Positions 38,480 to 46,134 of a DNA stretch of 46,134 nt are shown here, piece after piece. The stretch comes from Pseudomonas sp. UFMG81 (lineage in GTDB: Bacteria; Pseudomonadota; Gammaproteobacteria; Pseudomonadales; Pseudomonadaceae), in the NCBI RefSeq assembly GCF_015354575.1, contig NZ_JACAFQ010000041.1, positions 1 to 46,134 on the forward strand. The letters run 5' to 3'. The translations under genes and the position numbers were made by a program. Each line of letters begins with the position of its first letter. The stretch's first letter is position 1. The notes under the pieces were generated by a model. That model was given only the letters and a program-made list of their open reading frames with translations. It made no database searches and was not told the origin of the DNA.

Positions 38480-41400
38480 ACCTCTCCCGCCTGTTCATCC
38501 TGCGGCCGGTCGCCACCACGCTGAGCATGCTGGCCATCGTCCTGGCCGGCCTGATCGCCTACAAGATGCTGCCAGTGGCGGCCTTGCCCCAGGTCGACTA
38601 CCCGACCATCCGGGTCATGACCCTGTATCCGGGCGCCAGCCCGCAGGTGATGACCAGCGCCGTCACTGCCCCGCTGGAGCGCCAGTTCGGACAGATGCCG
38701 GGCCTCGAGCAGATGGCCTCGACCAGCTCCGGCGGCGCCTCGGTGCTGACCCTGCGCTTCAACCTCGACATGAACATGGATGTCGCCGAGCAGCAGGTGC
38801 AGGCCGCGATCAACGCCGCCAGCAACCTGCTGCCCAGCGACCTGCCGGCACCGCCGGTGTACAACAAGGTCAACCCGGCCGACACCCCGGTGCTGACCCT
38901 GGCCATCTCGTCCAAGACCCTGCCGTTGCCCAAGCTCAACGACTTGGTCGACACCCGCGTGGCGCAGAAGATCGCCCAGATCAGCGGCGTGGGCATGGTC
39001 AGCATCGCCGGCGGCCAGCGCCAGGCGGTGCGGATCAAGGTCAACGTCGATGCGCTCGCCGCCAACGGCCTCAATCTCGATGATGTGCGCACCCTGATTG
39101 GCGCCTCCAATGTCAACCAGCCCAAGGGCAACTTCGACGGCCCCACACGGGTGTCGATGCTCGACGCCAACGACCAGCTGCGTTCGCCTGCCGAATACGC
39201 CAACCTGATCCTCAAGTACACCAACGGCGCGCCACTGCGCCTGAAGGATGTTGCCGAGATCGTCGACGGCGCCGAGAACGAGCGCCTGGCCGCCTGGGCC
39301 AACCAGAACGAAGCGGTGCTGCTGAACATCCAGCGCCAGCCCGGGGCCAACGTGATCGAGGTGGTCGATCGCATCAAGGAGTTGCTGCCGTCGATCACCG
39401 ACAACCTGCCGGCCGGCCTCGATGTGATGGTGCTCACCGACCGCACCCAGACCATCCGTGCGGCCGTGCGCGACGTGCAGCACGAGTTGCTGTTCGCCAT
39501 CGCCCTGGTGGTGATGGTGACCTTCCTGTTCCTGCGCAGGGTCTCCGCCACGATCATCCCCTCCATCGCCGTGCCGCTGTCGCTGATCGGCACCTTCGGG
39601 GTGATGTATCTTGCGGGGTTCTCGGTCAACAACCTGACCCTGATGGCCCTGACCATCGCCACCGGTTTCGTGGTGGACGATGCCATCGTCATGCTGGAGA
39701 ACATCTCCCGGCATATCGAGGAGGGCGAGACACCCTTCCAGGCTGCGCTCAAGGGCGCGAAACAGATCGGCTTCACCCTGATCTCGCTGACCTTCTCGCT
39801 GATCGCGGTGCTGATCCCGCTGTTGTTCATGGCTGACGTGGTGGGGCGGTTGTTCCGCGAATTCGCCATCACCCTGGCCGTGGCCATCCTGATTTCGCTG
39901 GTGGTGTCGCTGACCCTGACGCCAATGATGTGCGCACGATTGCTCAAGCGTGAGCCCAAGGAAGAGGAGCAGGGCCGCTTTTACCGTGCCAGCGGCGCCT
40001 GGATCGACTGGCTGATCAAGCACTACGCCAGCGCCCTGACCTGGGTGCTCAAGCGCCAGCCACTGACGTTGCTGGTGGCGGTGGCCACCCTGGCGCTGAC
40101 GGTGGTGCTGTACCTGATCGTGCCCAAGGGCTTCTTCCCGGCCCAGGACACCGGCGTGATCCAGGGCATTTCCGAAGCACCGCAATCCACCTCGTTCGCT
40201 GCCATGAGCGAGCGCCAGCAATCCCTGGCCAATGTGATCCTCAAGGACCCGGCGGTACAGAGCCTGTCGTCGTACATCGGCGTGGATGGCGACAACGCGA
40301 CCCTCAACAGTGGCCGCCTGCTGATCAACCTCAAGCCCCATGGCGAGCGCGACGTCACCGCCAGCGAGGTAATCACCCGCCTGCAACCGCAACTGGACAA
40401 GCTGGTGGGCATCCGCCTGTTCATGCAGCCGGTGCAAGATTTGAGCATCGAGGACCGGGTCAGCCGCACCCAGTACCAGTTCAGCCTCAGCTCGCCCGAC
40501 GCCGACCTGCTCGCGCAATGGAGCGGCAAGCTGGTGCAGGCGCTGCAACAGCGCAGCGAACTGCGCGATGTGGCCAGCGACCTGCAGGACAAGGGCCTGC
40601 AGGTGTACCTGGTGATCGACCGCGACATGGCAAGTCGCTTAGGCATCACCGTGGCGCAGATCACCAACGCCTTGTACGACGCCTTCGGCCAGCGGCAGAT
40701 CTCGACCATCTACACCCAGGCCAGCCAGTACCGTGTGGTGTTGCAGTCGCAGACCGCCGCCAGCCTCGGGCCGCAGGCGCTGGAGTCGATCCACGTCAAG
40801 GCCACCGACGGCGGCCAGGTACGCCTGTCGGCGCTGGCGCGCATCGAACAGCGCCAGGCGCAGCTGGCCATCTCGCACATCGGCCAGTTCCCGGCGGTGA
40901 TGATGTCGTTCAACCTTGGCCACGGCGCCTCGCTGGGCGAGGCGGTACAGGTGATCGAGCAGGTGCAGCAGGAGATCGGCATGCCGCTTGGCGTGCAGAC
41001 CCGCTTCCAGGGCGCCGCCGCGGCGTTCCAGGCTTCGCTGTCGAGCACCTTGCTGCTGATCCTGGCGGCGGTGGTGACCATGTACATCGTGCTGGGCGTG
41101 CTGTACGAGAGCTATATCCACCCGGTGACCATCCTCTCCACGCTGCCTTCGGCGGCGGTGGGCGCCTTGCTCGCGCTGCTGCTCAGTGGCAACGACCTGG
41201 GGATGATCGCCATCATCGGCATCATCCTGTTGATCGGTATCGTCAAGAAGAACGCGATCATGATGATCGACTTCGCCTTAGAGGCCGAGCGCCACCAGGG
41301 CATGACCCCGCACGACGCGATCTACCAGGCCGCGCTGCTGCGCTTCCGGCCGATCCTGATGACCACGCTGGCGGCGCTGTTCGGTGCCGTGCCGCTGATG

Positions 41401-41574
41401 CTCGCCACCGGCTCCGGCGCCGAACTGCGCCAACCGCTGGGCCTGGTGATGGTCGGCGGGCTGCTGGTGAGCCAGGTGCTGACCTTGTTCACCACCCCGG
41501 TGATCTACCTGTACTTCGACCGCCTGGCCCGTCGCTGGCGGCCAGCGGCTGACGCCCAGCAGGCCGACGCATGA
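38476..41574 (+). CDS. mdtB: RND efflux transporter subunit (MdtB-type)
   Basis: A 1032-residue inner-membrane RND pump, full length. It has the start MNLSRLFILRPVATTLSMLA, porter domains in two large periplasmic loops, and TM4 with the proton-relay Asp pair (ATGFVVDDAIVMLENISRHI). The second-half motif is LLIGIVKKNAIMMIDFALEA. In E. coli MdtB and MdtC form a heterotrimer exporting bile salts, novobiocin and other compounds. It overlaps mdtA and mdtC by 4 nt each. Very long antisense open frames over this gene are composition artefacts. Two RND genes in tandem with one adaptor mark the MdtABC type. Confidence 0.95.
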   Translation: MNLSRLFILRPVATTLSMLAIVLAGLIAYKMLPVAALPQVDYPTIRVMTLYPGASPQVMTSAVTAPLERQFGQMPGLEQMASTSSGGASVLTLRFNLDMNMDVAEQQVQAAINAASNLLPSDLPAPPVYNKVNPADTPVLTLAISSKTLPLPKLNDLVDTRVAQKIAQISGVGMVSIAGGQRQAVRIKVNVDALAANGLNLDDVRTLIGASNVNQPKGNFDGPTRVSMLDANDQLRSPAEYANLILKYTNGAPLRLKDVAEIVDGAENERLAAWANQNEAVLLNIQRQPGANVIEVVDRIKELLPSITDNLPAGLDVMVLTDRTQTIRAAVRDVQHELLFAIALVVMVTFLFLRRVSATIIPSIAVPLSLIGTFGVMYLAGFSVNNLTLMALTIATGFVVDDAIVMLENISRHIEEGETPFQAALKGAKQIGFTLISLTFSLIAVLIPLLFMADVVGRLFREFAITLAVAILISLVVSLTLTPMMCARLLKREPKEEEQGRFYRASGAWIDWLIKHYASALTWVLKRQPLTLLVAVATLALTVVLYLIVPKGFFPAQDTGVIQGISEAPQSTSFAAMSERQQSLANVILKDPAVQSLSSYIGVDGDNATLNSGRLLINLKPHGERDVTASEVITRLQPQLDKLVGIRLFMQPVQDLSIEDRVSRTQYQFSLSSPDADLLAQWSGKLVQALQQRSELRDVASDLQDKGLQVYLVIDRDMASRLGITVAQITNALYDAFGQRQISTIYTQASQYRVVLQSQTAASLGPQALESIHVKATDGGQVRLSALARIEQRQAQLAISHIGQFPAVMMSFNLGHGASLGEAVQVIEQVQQEIGMPLGVQTRFQGAAAAFQASLSSTLLLILAAVVTMYIVLGVLYESYIHPVTILSTLPSAAVGALLALLLSGNDLGMIAIIGIILLIGIVKKNAIMMIDFALEAERHQGMTPHDAIYQAALLRFRPILMTTLAALFGAVPLMLATGSGAELRQPLGLVMVGGLLVSQVLTLFTTPVIYLYFDRLARRWRPAADAQQADA

Positions 41575-44500
41575 ACCTGTCCGGACCGTTCATACGCCGG
41601 CCGGTGGCGACCATGCTGCTGAGCCTGGCGATCATGCTGCTGGGCGGGGTGAGCTTCGGCCTGCTGCCGGTGTCGCCGCTGCCGCAGATGGACTTCCCGG
41701 TGATCGTGGTATCGGCAAACCTGCCGGGCGCCAGCCCCGAGGTGATGGCCTCCACCGTGGCCACACCGCTGGAACGCAAGCTGGGTGCCATCGCCGGCGT
41801 CACCACCCTGACCAGCAGCTCCAACCAGGGCTCGACCCGGGTAATCATCGGCTTCGACCTGGGCCGCGACATCGACGGCGCCGCCCGCGAGGTGCAGGCG
41901 GCCATCAACGCCACCCGCAACCTGCTGCCCAGCGGCATGCGCAGCATGCCCACGTACAAGAAGATCAACCCGTCGCAAGCACCGATCATGGTGATCTCGC
42001 TGACCTCCGAGGTGCTCTCCAAGGGCCAGCTCTACGACCTGGCCGACACCATCCTGTCGCAGAGCCTGTCCCAGGTCAGCGGGGTAGGGGAAGTGCAGAT
42101 CGGCGGCAGTTCGCTGCCGGCCGTGCGTATCGAGCTGGAGCCACAGCTGCTCAACCAGTACGGCCTGGCCCTGGACGACGTGCGCACCGCAGTGGCCAAC
42201 GCCAACCAGCGCCGGCCGATGGGCTTCGTCGAGGACAGCGAACGCAACTGGCAAGTGCGTGCCAACGACCAGTTGGAGAAGGCCGAGGACTACAAACCCA
42301 TCGTCATCCGCCAACAGAACGGTGCGATCCTGCGCCTGTCCGATGTGGCCAAGGTCAGCGACGGCGTGGAGAACCGCTACAACAGCGGCTTCTTCAACGA
42401 CGAAAGCGCGGTGTTGCTGGTGGTCAACCGCCAGTCCGGCGCCAACATCATTCAGACCGTCGAGCAGATCAAGGCCGAGCTGCCGGCATTGCAGTCGCTG
42501 CTGCCGGCCAGCGTCAAGCTCAACGTGGCGATGGACCGCTCGCCGGTGATCAAGGCCACCCTCAAGGAGGCCGAGCACACCCTGCTGATCGCCGTGGTGC
42601 TGGTGATCCTGGTGGTGTACCTGTTCCTCGGCAACTTCCGTGCTTCGCTGATCCCAAGCCTCGCCGTGCCGGTGTCGCTGGTGGGCACCTTCGCGGTCAT
42701 GTACCTGTGCGGCTTTTCGCTGAACAACCTGTCGCTGATGGCGCTGATCCTCGCCACCGGCCTGGTGGTGGACGACGCCATCGTGGTGCTGGAGAACATC
42801 TCCCGGCATATCGAGAACGGCGAGAACCCCATGCGCGCCGCCTACAAGGGCGCCCAGGAAGTGGGCTTCACCTTGCTGTCGATGAACGTGTCGCTGGTGG
42901 CGGTGTTCGTTTCGATCCTGTTCATGGGCGGCATCGTGCGCGGCTTGTTCAAGGAGTTCTCGATCACCCTGGCGGCGGCGATCATCGTCTCGCTGGTGGT
43001 GTCGCTGACCCTTACGCCGATGCTCTGCTCGCGCTGGCTCAAGGTCCACGGCCCGCAGCAGCAGACCCGTCTGCAACGCTTCAGCGACCGCATCCACCAG
43101 CGCATGGTCGACGGCTACGACAAGAGCCTGGGCTGGGCGCTGCGGCATAAACGCCTGACCCTGTTCAGCCTGCTGGCCACCATCGGGCTCAATATCGCCT
43201 TGTACGTGGTGGTGCCCAAGACCCTCATGCCGCAGCAGGACACCGGCCAGTTGCAGGGCTTCATCCGCGGCGACGACGGCCTGTCGTTCACCGTGATGCA
43301 GCCGAAGATGGAGATCTACCGCCGGGCACTGCTCAAGGACCCGGCCGTGGAGAGCGTGGCCGGGTTCATCGGTGGCAACAGCGGCACCAACAACGCCTTC
43401 ATGCTGGTGCGCCTCAAGCCCATCGCCGTGCGCAAGGAGAATGCGCAGAAGGTCATCGAACGCCTGCGCAAGGAAATGCCCAAGGTGCCCGGCGGGCGCC
43501 TGTACCTGATGGCCGACCAGGACCTGCAACTGGGCGGGGGCGGGCGTGACCAGAGCACCTCGCAATACCTCTACACCCTGCAGAGCGGCGACCTGGCCGC
43601 GCTGCGCGAATGGTTCCCCAAGGTGGCCGCCGAGCTGCGCAAGCTGCCTGAACTGACCGCCATCGACGCCCGCGACGGCGCCGGCACCCAGCAGGTGACC
43701 CTGGTGGTCGACCGCGACCAGGCCAAGCGCCTGGGGATCGACATGAGCATGGTCACCTCGGTGCTCAACAACGCCTACAGCCAGCGGCAGATCTCGACCA
43801 TCTACGACAGCCTCAACCAGTACCAGGTGGTGCTGGAGATCAACCCCAAGTACGCCTGGGACCCAAGCACCCTGGAACAAGTGCAGGTGATCACCGCCGA
43901 CGGCGCCCGCGTGCCGCTGTCCAGCTTCGCCCGCTACGAGAACAGCCTGGCCAACGACCGGGTCAGTCACGAAGGCCAGTTCGCCTCCGAGGACATCTCG
44001 TTCGACGTCGCCGAAGGCTACAGCCCCGACCAGGCCCTGGCCGCGCTGGAGCGCGCCGTCGCCAAGCTCGGCTTGCCGGAATCGGTGATCGCCAAGCTCG
44101 GCGGCACGGCGGACGCCTTCACCAAGACCACCGAAGGCCAGCCATTGATGATCCTCGGTGCCCTGGTGCTGGTGTACCTGGTGCTGGGCATCCTCTACGA
44201 AAGCTACATCCACCCGCTGACCATTCTGTCCACGCTACCCTCGGCGGGGGTCGGTGCCTTGCTCGCGCTGTACCTCACCGGCGGCGAGTTCAGCCTGATC
44301 TCGCTGCTGGGGCTGTTCCTGCTGATTGGCGTGGTGAAGAAGAACGCCATCCTGATGATCGACCTGGCCCTGCAGCTGGAGCGCAACGACGGTCTGACGC
44401 CCGAAGAGTCGATCCGCCGCGCCTGCCTGCTGCGCCTGCGGCCGATCCTGATGACCACCCTGGCCGCCATTCTCGGTGCGCTGCCGCTGCTGCTGAGCAG

Positions 44501-44681
44501 CGCCGAAGGGGCGGAGATGCGCCAACCGCTGGGCCTGACCATCATCGGCGGCCTGGTGTTCAGCCAGCTGCTTACCCTGTACACAACGCCGGTGGTCTAC
44601 CTGTACCTCGACCGCCTGCGCCACCGTTTCAACCGTTGGCGCGGCGTGCGCACCGACGCTGCCCTGGATACCCCGCTATGA
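41571..44681 (+). CDS. mdtC: RND efflux transporter subunit (MdtC-type)
   Basis: A 1036-residue RND pump paired with MdtB. It starts MNLSGPFIRRPVATMLLSLA and has TM4 Asp residues in ATGLVVDDAIVVLENISRHI, the second-half motif LLIGVVKKNAILMIDLALQL, and family segments such as SSNQGSTRVIIGFDLGRDID. Complete, with normal length. It overlaps mdtB and the outer-membrane-channel gene by 4 nt (ATGA), so all four proteins are likely made in fixed ratio. Substrates cannot be read from sequence; homologues in Pseudomonas (MuxBC) export aztreonam, macrolides, novobiocin and tetracycline. Confidence 0.95.
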   Translation: MNLSGPFIRRPVATMLLSLAIMLLGGVSFGLLPVSPLPQMDFPVIVVSANLPGASPEVMASTVATPLERKLGAIAGVTTLTSSSNQGSTRVIIGFDLGRDIDGAAREVQAAINATRNLLPSGMRSMPTYKKINPSQAPIMVISLTSEVLSKGQLYDLADTILSQSLSQVSGVGEVQIGGSSLPAVRIELEPQLLNQYGLALDDVRTAVANANQRRPMGFVEDSERNWQVRANDQLEKAEDYKPIVIRQQNGAILRLSDVAKVSDGVENRYNSGFFNDESAVLLVVNRQSGANIIQTVEQIKAELPALQSLLPASVKLNVAMDRSPVIKATLKEAEHTLLIAVVLVILVVYLFLGNFRASLIPSLAVPVSLVGTFAVMYLCGFSLNNLSLMALILATGLVVDDAIVVLENISRHIENGENPMRAAYKGAQEVGFTLLSMNVSLVAVFVSILFMGGIVRGLFKEFSITLAAAIIVSLVVSLTLTPMLCSRWLKVHGPQQQTRLQRFSDRIHQRMVDGYDKSLGWALRHKRLTLFSLLATIGLNIALYVVVPKTLMPQQDTGQLQGFIRGDDGLSFTVMQPKMEIYRRALLKDPAVESVAGFIGGNSGTNNAFMLVRLKPIAVRKENAQKVIERLRKEMPKVPGGRLYLMADQDLQLGGGGRDQSTSQYLYTLQSGDLAALREWFPKVAAELRKLPELTAIDARDGAGTQQVTLVVDRDQAKRLGIDMSMVTSVLNNAYSQRQISTIYDSLNQYQVVLEINPKYAWDPSTLEQVQVITADGARVPLSSFARYENSLANDRVSHEGQFASEDISFDVAEGYSPDQALAALERAVAKLGLPESVIAKLGGTADAFTKTTEGQPLMILGALVLVYLVLGILYESYIHPLTILSTLPSAGVGALLALYLTGGEFSLISLLGLFLLIGVVKKNAILMIDLALQLERNDGLTPEESIRRACLLRLRPILMTTLAAILGALPLLLSSAEGAEMRQPLGLTIIGGLVFSQLLTLYTTPVVYLYLDRLRHRFNRWRGVRTDAALDTPL

Positions 44682-46134
44682 CCTTTGCCCACACCCGACT
44701 CCACCGTGCCCTCAAGCTGCTGACCCGGGGGCGCGGCTCGCGCCTGGCCAGCGCCGGCCTGTGCGTGGCGATGCTCAGCGCCTGTACCCTGAGCCCGGAT
44801 TACCACCGGCCCGAGGTGAGTACGCCGGCGCAGTTCAAGCAGGCCGAAGGCTGGACCCAGGCCAACCCATCCGACGCCATCGCCCGCGGCGCCTGGTGGG
44901 AAGTCTATGGCGACCCGCAGCTCAATGGCCTGGTCGAGGAGTTGAACCGCAGCAACCAGACGGTCGCCCAGTACGAGGCGCAGTATCGCCAGGCCCAGGC
45001 CTTGGTGCGCAGCAGCCGCGCTTCGCTGTTCCCCTCGCTGGACCTGACCACCAGCAAGAACCGCTCCGCCCAGGGCACCGGCAGTTCCAGCTCCAGCCTG
45101 TCGAACAACAGCAGCGGCATTCGTAATACGTACAATGCCCAGCTCGGTGTGAGCTGGGAGATCGACCTGTGGGGCAAGCTGCGCGAAACCCTCAACGCCA
45201 ACGAGTCCAGCGCCCAGGCCAGCCTGGCCGACATGGCGGCGATCCGCCTGAGCCAGCAGTCGGAGCTGGTGCAGAACTACCTGCAACTGCGGGTGATCGA
45301 CGCGCAGAAGCGCCTGCTCGAAGCCACGGTGGCGGCGTACGAGCGCTCGTTGAAGATGACCGAGAACCAGTACCGCGCTGGTGTCTCCGGCCCGGATGCC
45401 GTGGCCCAGGCCCGCACCCAGCTCAAGAGCACCCAAGCCGACCTGATCGACCTGGCCTGGCAGCGCGCGCAGTACGAAAACGCCATCGCCGTGCTGATGG
45501 GCAAGGCCCCGGCCGACTTCGCCCTGGCGGCGAGCAACGACATTCCTGCGCTGCCGCAGATTCCACTCACGCTGCCGTCGCAACTACTTGAGCGCCGACC
45601 CGACATCGCCTCGGCTGAGCGCAAGGTCATGGCAGCGAACTCGAACATCGGCGTGTCGCGGGCGGCATATTTCCCCGACTTGTCGTTGAGCATGAGCGGC
45701 GGTTACTCCAGCAGCAGCTTCAGCAACTGGATCGAATTGCCCAACCGCTACTGGTCGGTAGGGCCGCAACTGGCCCTGACCCTGTTCGACGCCGGCAAGC
45801 GCAGCGCCGAGGTCGACCGCACCGTCGCGGTGTACGACCAGACCGTGGCGCAGTACCGCCAGACCGTGTTGGACGGGTTCAAGGAAGTGGAGAACTACCT
45901 GGTGCAACTGAAGGTGTACGGCGATGAGGCCGTGGTGCGCCAGGAGGCGCTGGATGCGGCGCGTGAATCGCTGCGTTTGACCGAGAACCAGTACAAGGCC
46001 GGGTTGATCGGCTACCTGGATGTGGTGAACGTGCAGACCACGGCGCTGAGCAATGAGCGCAGTGTGTTGACGTTGTTGCAGGGGCGGTTGGTGGCCAGTG
46101 TGCAGTTGATTGCGGCGCTGGGTGGGGGGTGGGA
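44678..46134 (+). CDS. outer-membrane efflux lipoprotein, OprM/NodT family (3' truncated by window edge)
   Basis: 485 residues are visible and the frame stays open to the last base, so the stop lies outside. The N-terminus (RLASAGLCVAMLSACTLSPD) contains the lipobox LSAC, with lipidated Cys36, followed by the typical YHRPEV. The rest matches the two-fold TolC-like repeat: GVSWEIDLWGKLRETLNANE, LPSQLLERRPDIASAERKVM, LFDAGKRSAEVDRTVAVYDQ and NQYKAGLIGYLDVVNVQTTA. At 485 residues it must be nearly complete. It should be the exit duct for the MdtABC-type pump; in P. aeruginosa the matching gene of the muxABC operon is opmB. Overlaps mdtC by 4 nt. Confidence 0.93.
   Translation, partial: MTFAHTRLHRALKLLTRGRGSRLASAGLCVAMLSACTLSPDYHRPEVSTPAQFKQAEGWTQANPSDAIARGAWWEVYGDPQLNGLVEELNRSNQTVAQYEAQYRQAQALVRSSRASLFPSLDLTTSKNRSAQGTGSSSSSLSNNSSGIRNTYNAQLGVSWEIDLWGKLRETLNANESSAQASLADMAAIRLSQQSELVQNYLQLRVIDAQKRLLEATVAAYERSLKMTENQYRAGVSGPDAVAQARTQLKSTQADLIDLAWQRAQYENAIAVLMGKAPADFALAASNDIPALPQIPLTLPSQLLERRPDIASAERKVMAANSNIGVSRAAYFPDLSLSMSGGYSSSSFSNWIELPNRYWSVGPQLALTLFDAGKRSAEVDRTVAVYDQTVAQYRQTVLDGFKEVENYLVQLKVYGDEAVVRQEALDAARESLRLTENQYKAGLIGYLDVVNVQTTALSNERSVLTLLQGRLVASVQLIAALGGGW

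Noticed and set aside
38215..44213. Very long open frames antisense to mdtB and mdtC (over 770 and 900 codons)
   Set aside because: They mirror the real RND genes. Antisense frames stay open because GC-rich third positions rarely give stops; their translations are His/Gln/Gly/Val-rich without domains.

Overview
The window is high-GC chromosomal DNA from a Pseudomonas, most probably of the P. putida group. This is inferred from the D-lysine cluster (amaC, dpkA, amaD with its ABC transporter), a 358-residue HppD, a BenR-type AraC regulator, a Pseudomonas-type DUF2790 protein and many GTAGGAGCGGCC-type REP elements. Genes are densely packed on both strands. I see no tRNA, rRNA, CRISPR array, prophage, transposase or plasmid gene. 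The first gene enters from the left edge and the last runs off the right edge.

Layout. 1-4441: tail of an unrecognised gene; a minus-strand pair (DapA/NanA-superfamily lyase and class II aldolase-like protein) divergent from a cupin-XRE regulator and an AraC regulator; a LysE-type exporter. 4615-11000: a TerC/CBS/CorC membrane protein with a small upstream ORF, a RarD/EamA permease, a CSS-EAL phosphodiesterase, hppD with a long leader, and a DJ-1/PfpI protein. 11056-17279: a hybrid histidine kinase, a TPR protein, a HisN-type phosphatase, a lipoprotein and a BenR-like regulator with no ben genes beside it. 17290-20353: an OmpR-type two-component system divergent from a small secreted DUF2790 protein that overlaps a membrane-anchored thioredoxin. 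20447-23486: a GlxA-type regulator, a sirtuin, a RidA protein behind a MerR/SoxR-like promoter, and an acetyltransferase. 23487-24589: about 1.1 kb with no convincing gene, holding three simple tandem repeats and a pair of inverted repeat arms of about 225 bp. 24590-26692: a PAS-PAS-GGDEF-EAL protein.

26726-36246 is a lysine/amino-acid module. RpiR-type regulator, binding protein, two permeases, D-amino-acid dehydrogenase (AmaD-like) and ATPase run on the minus strand. They are divergent from the piperideine-2-carboxylate reductase DpkA, which is followed by an aromatic-type aminotransferase (AmaC-like) and an SdaC-type transporter. Together these would import a basic or D-amino acid, oxidise or transaminate it to the cyclic imine, and reduce that to pipecolate. 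36417-46134 holds thiol peroxidase tpx and an MdtABC-type RND efflux operon whose four genes overlap by 4 nt each (ATGA), ending in an outer-membrane lipoprotein channel that is cut by the window edge.

Intergenic spaces carry REP sequences of several families, in two opposite pair topologies. One pair sits inside the transporter operon between the binding protein and the first permease. The least explained items are the lyase/aldolase-like operon with its dyad operator, the two-component/DUF2790/thioredoxin cassette, the hppD leader, and the repeat island at 23.5-24.5 kb. All functional calls rest on reading motifs and remembered family features; no database search was run.
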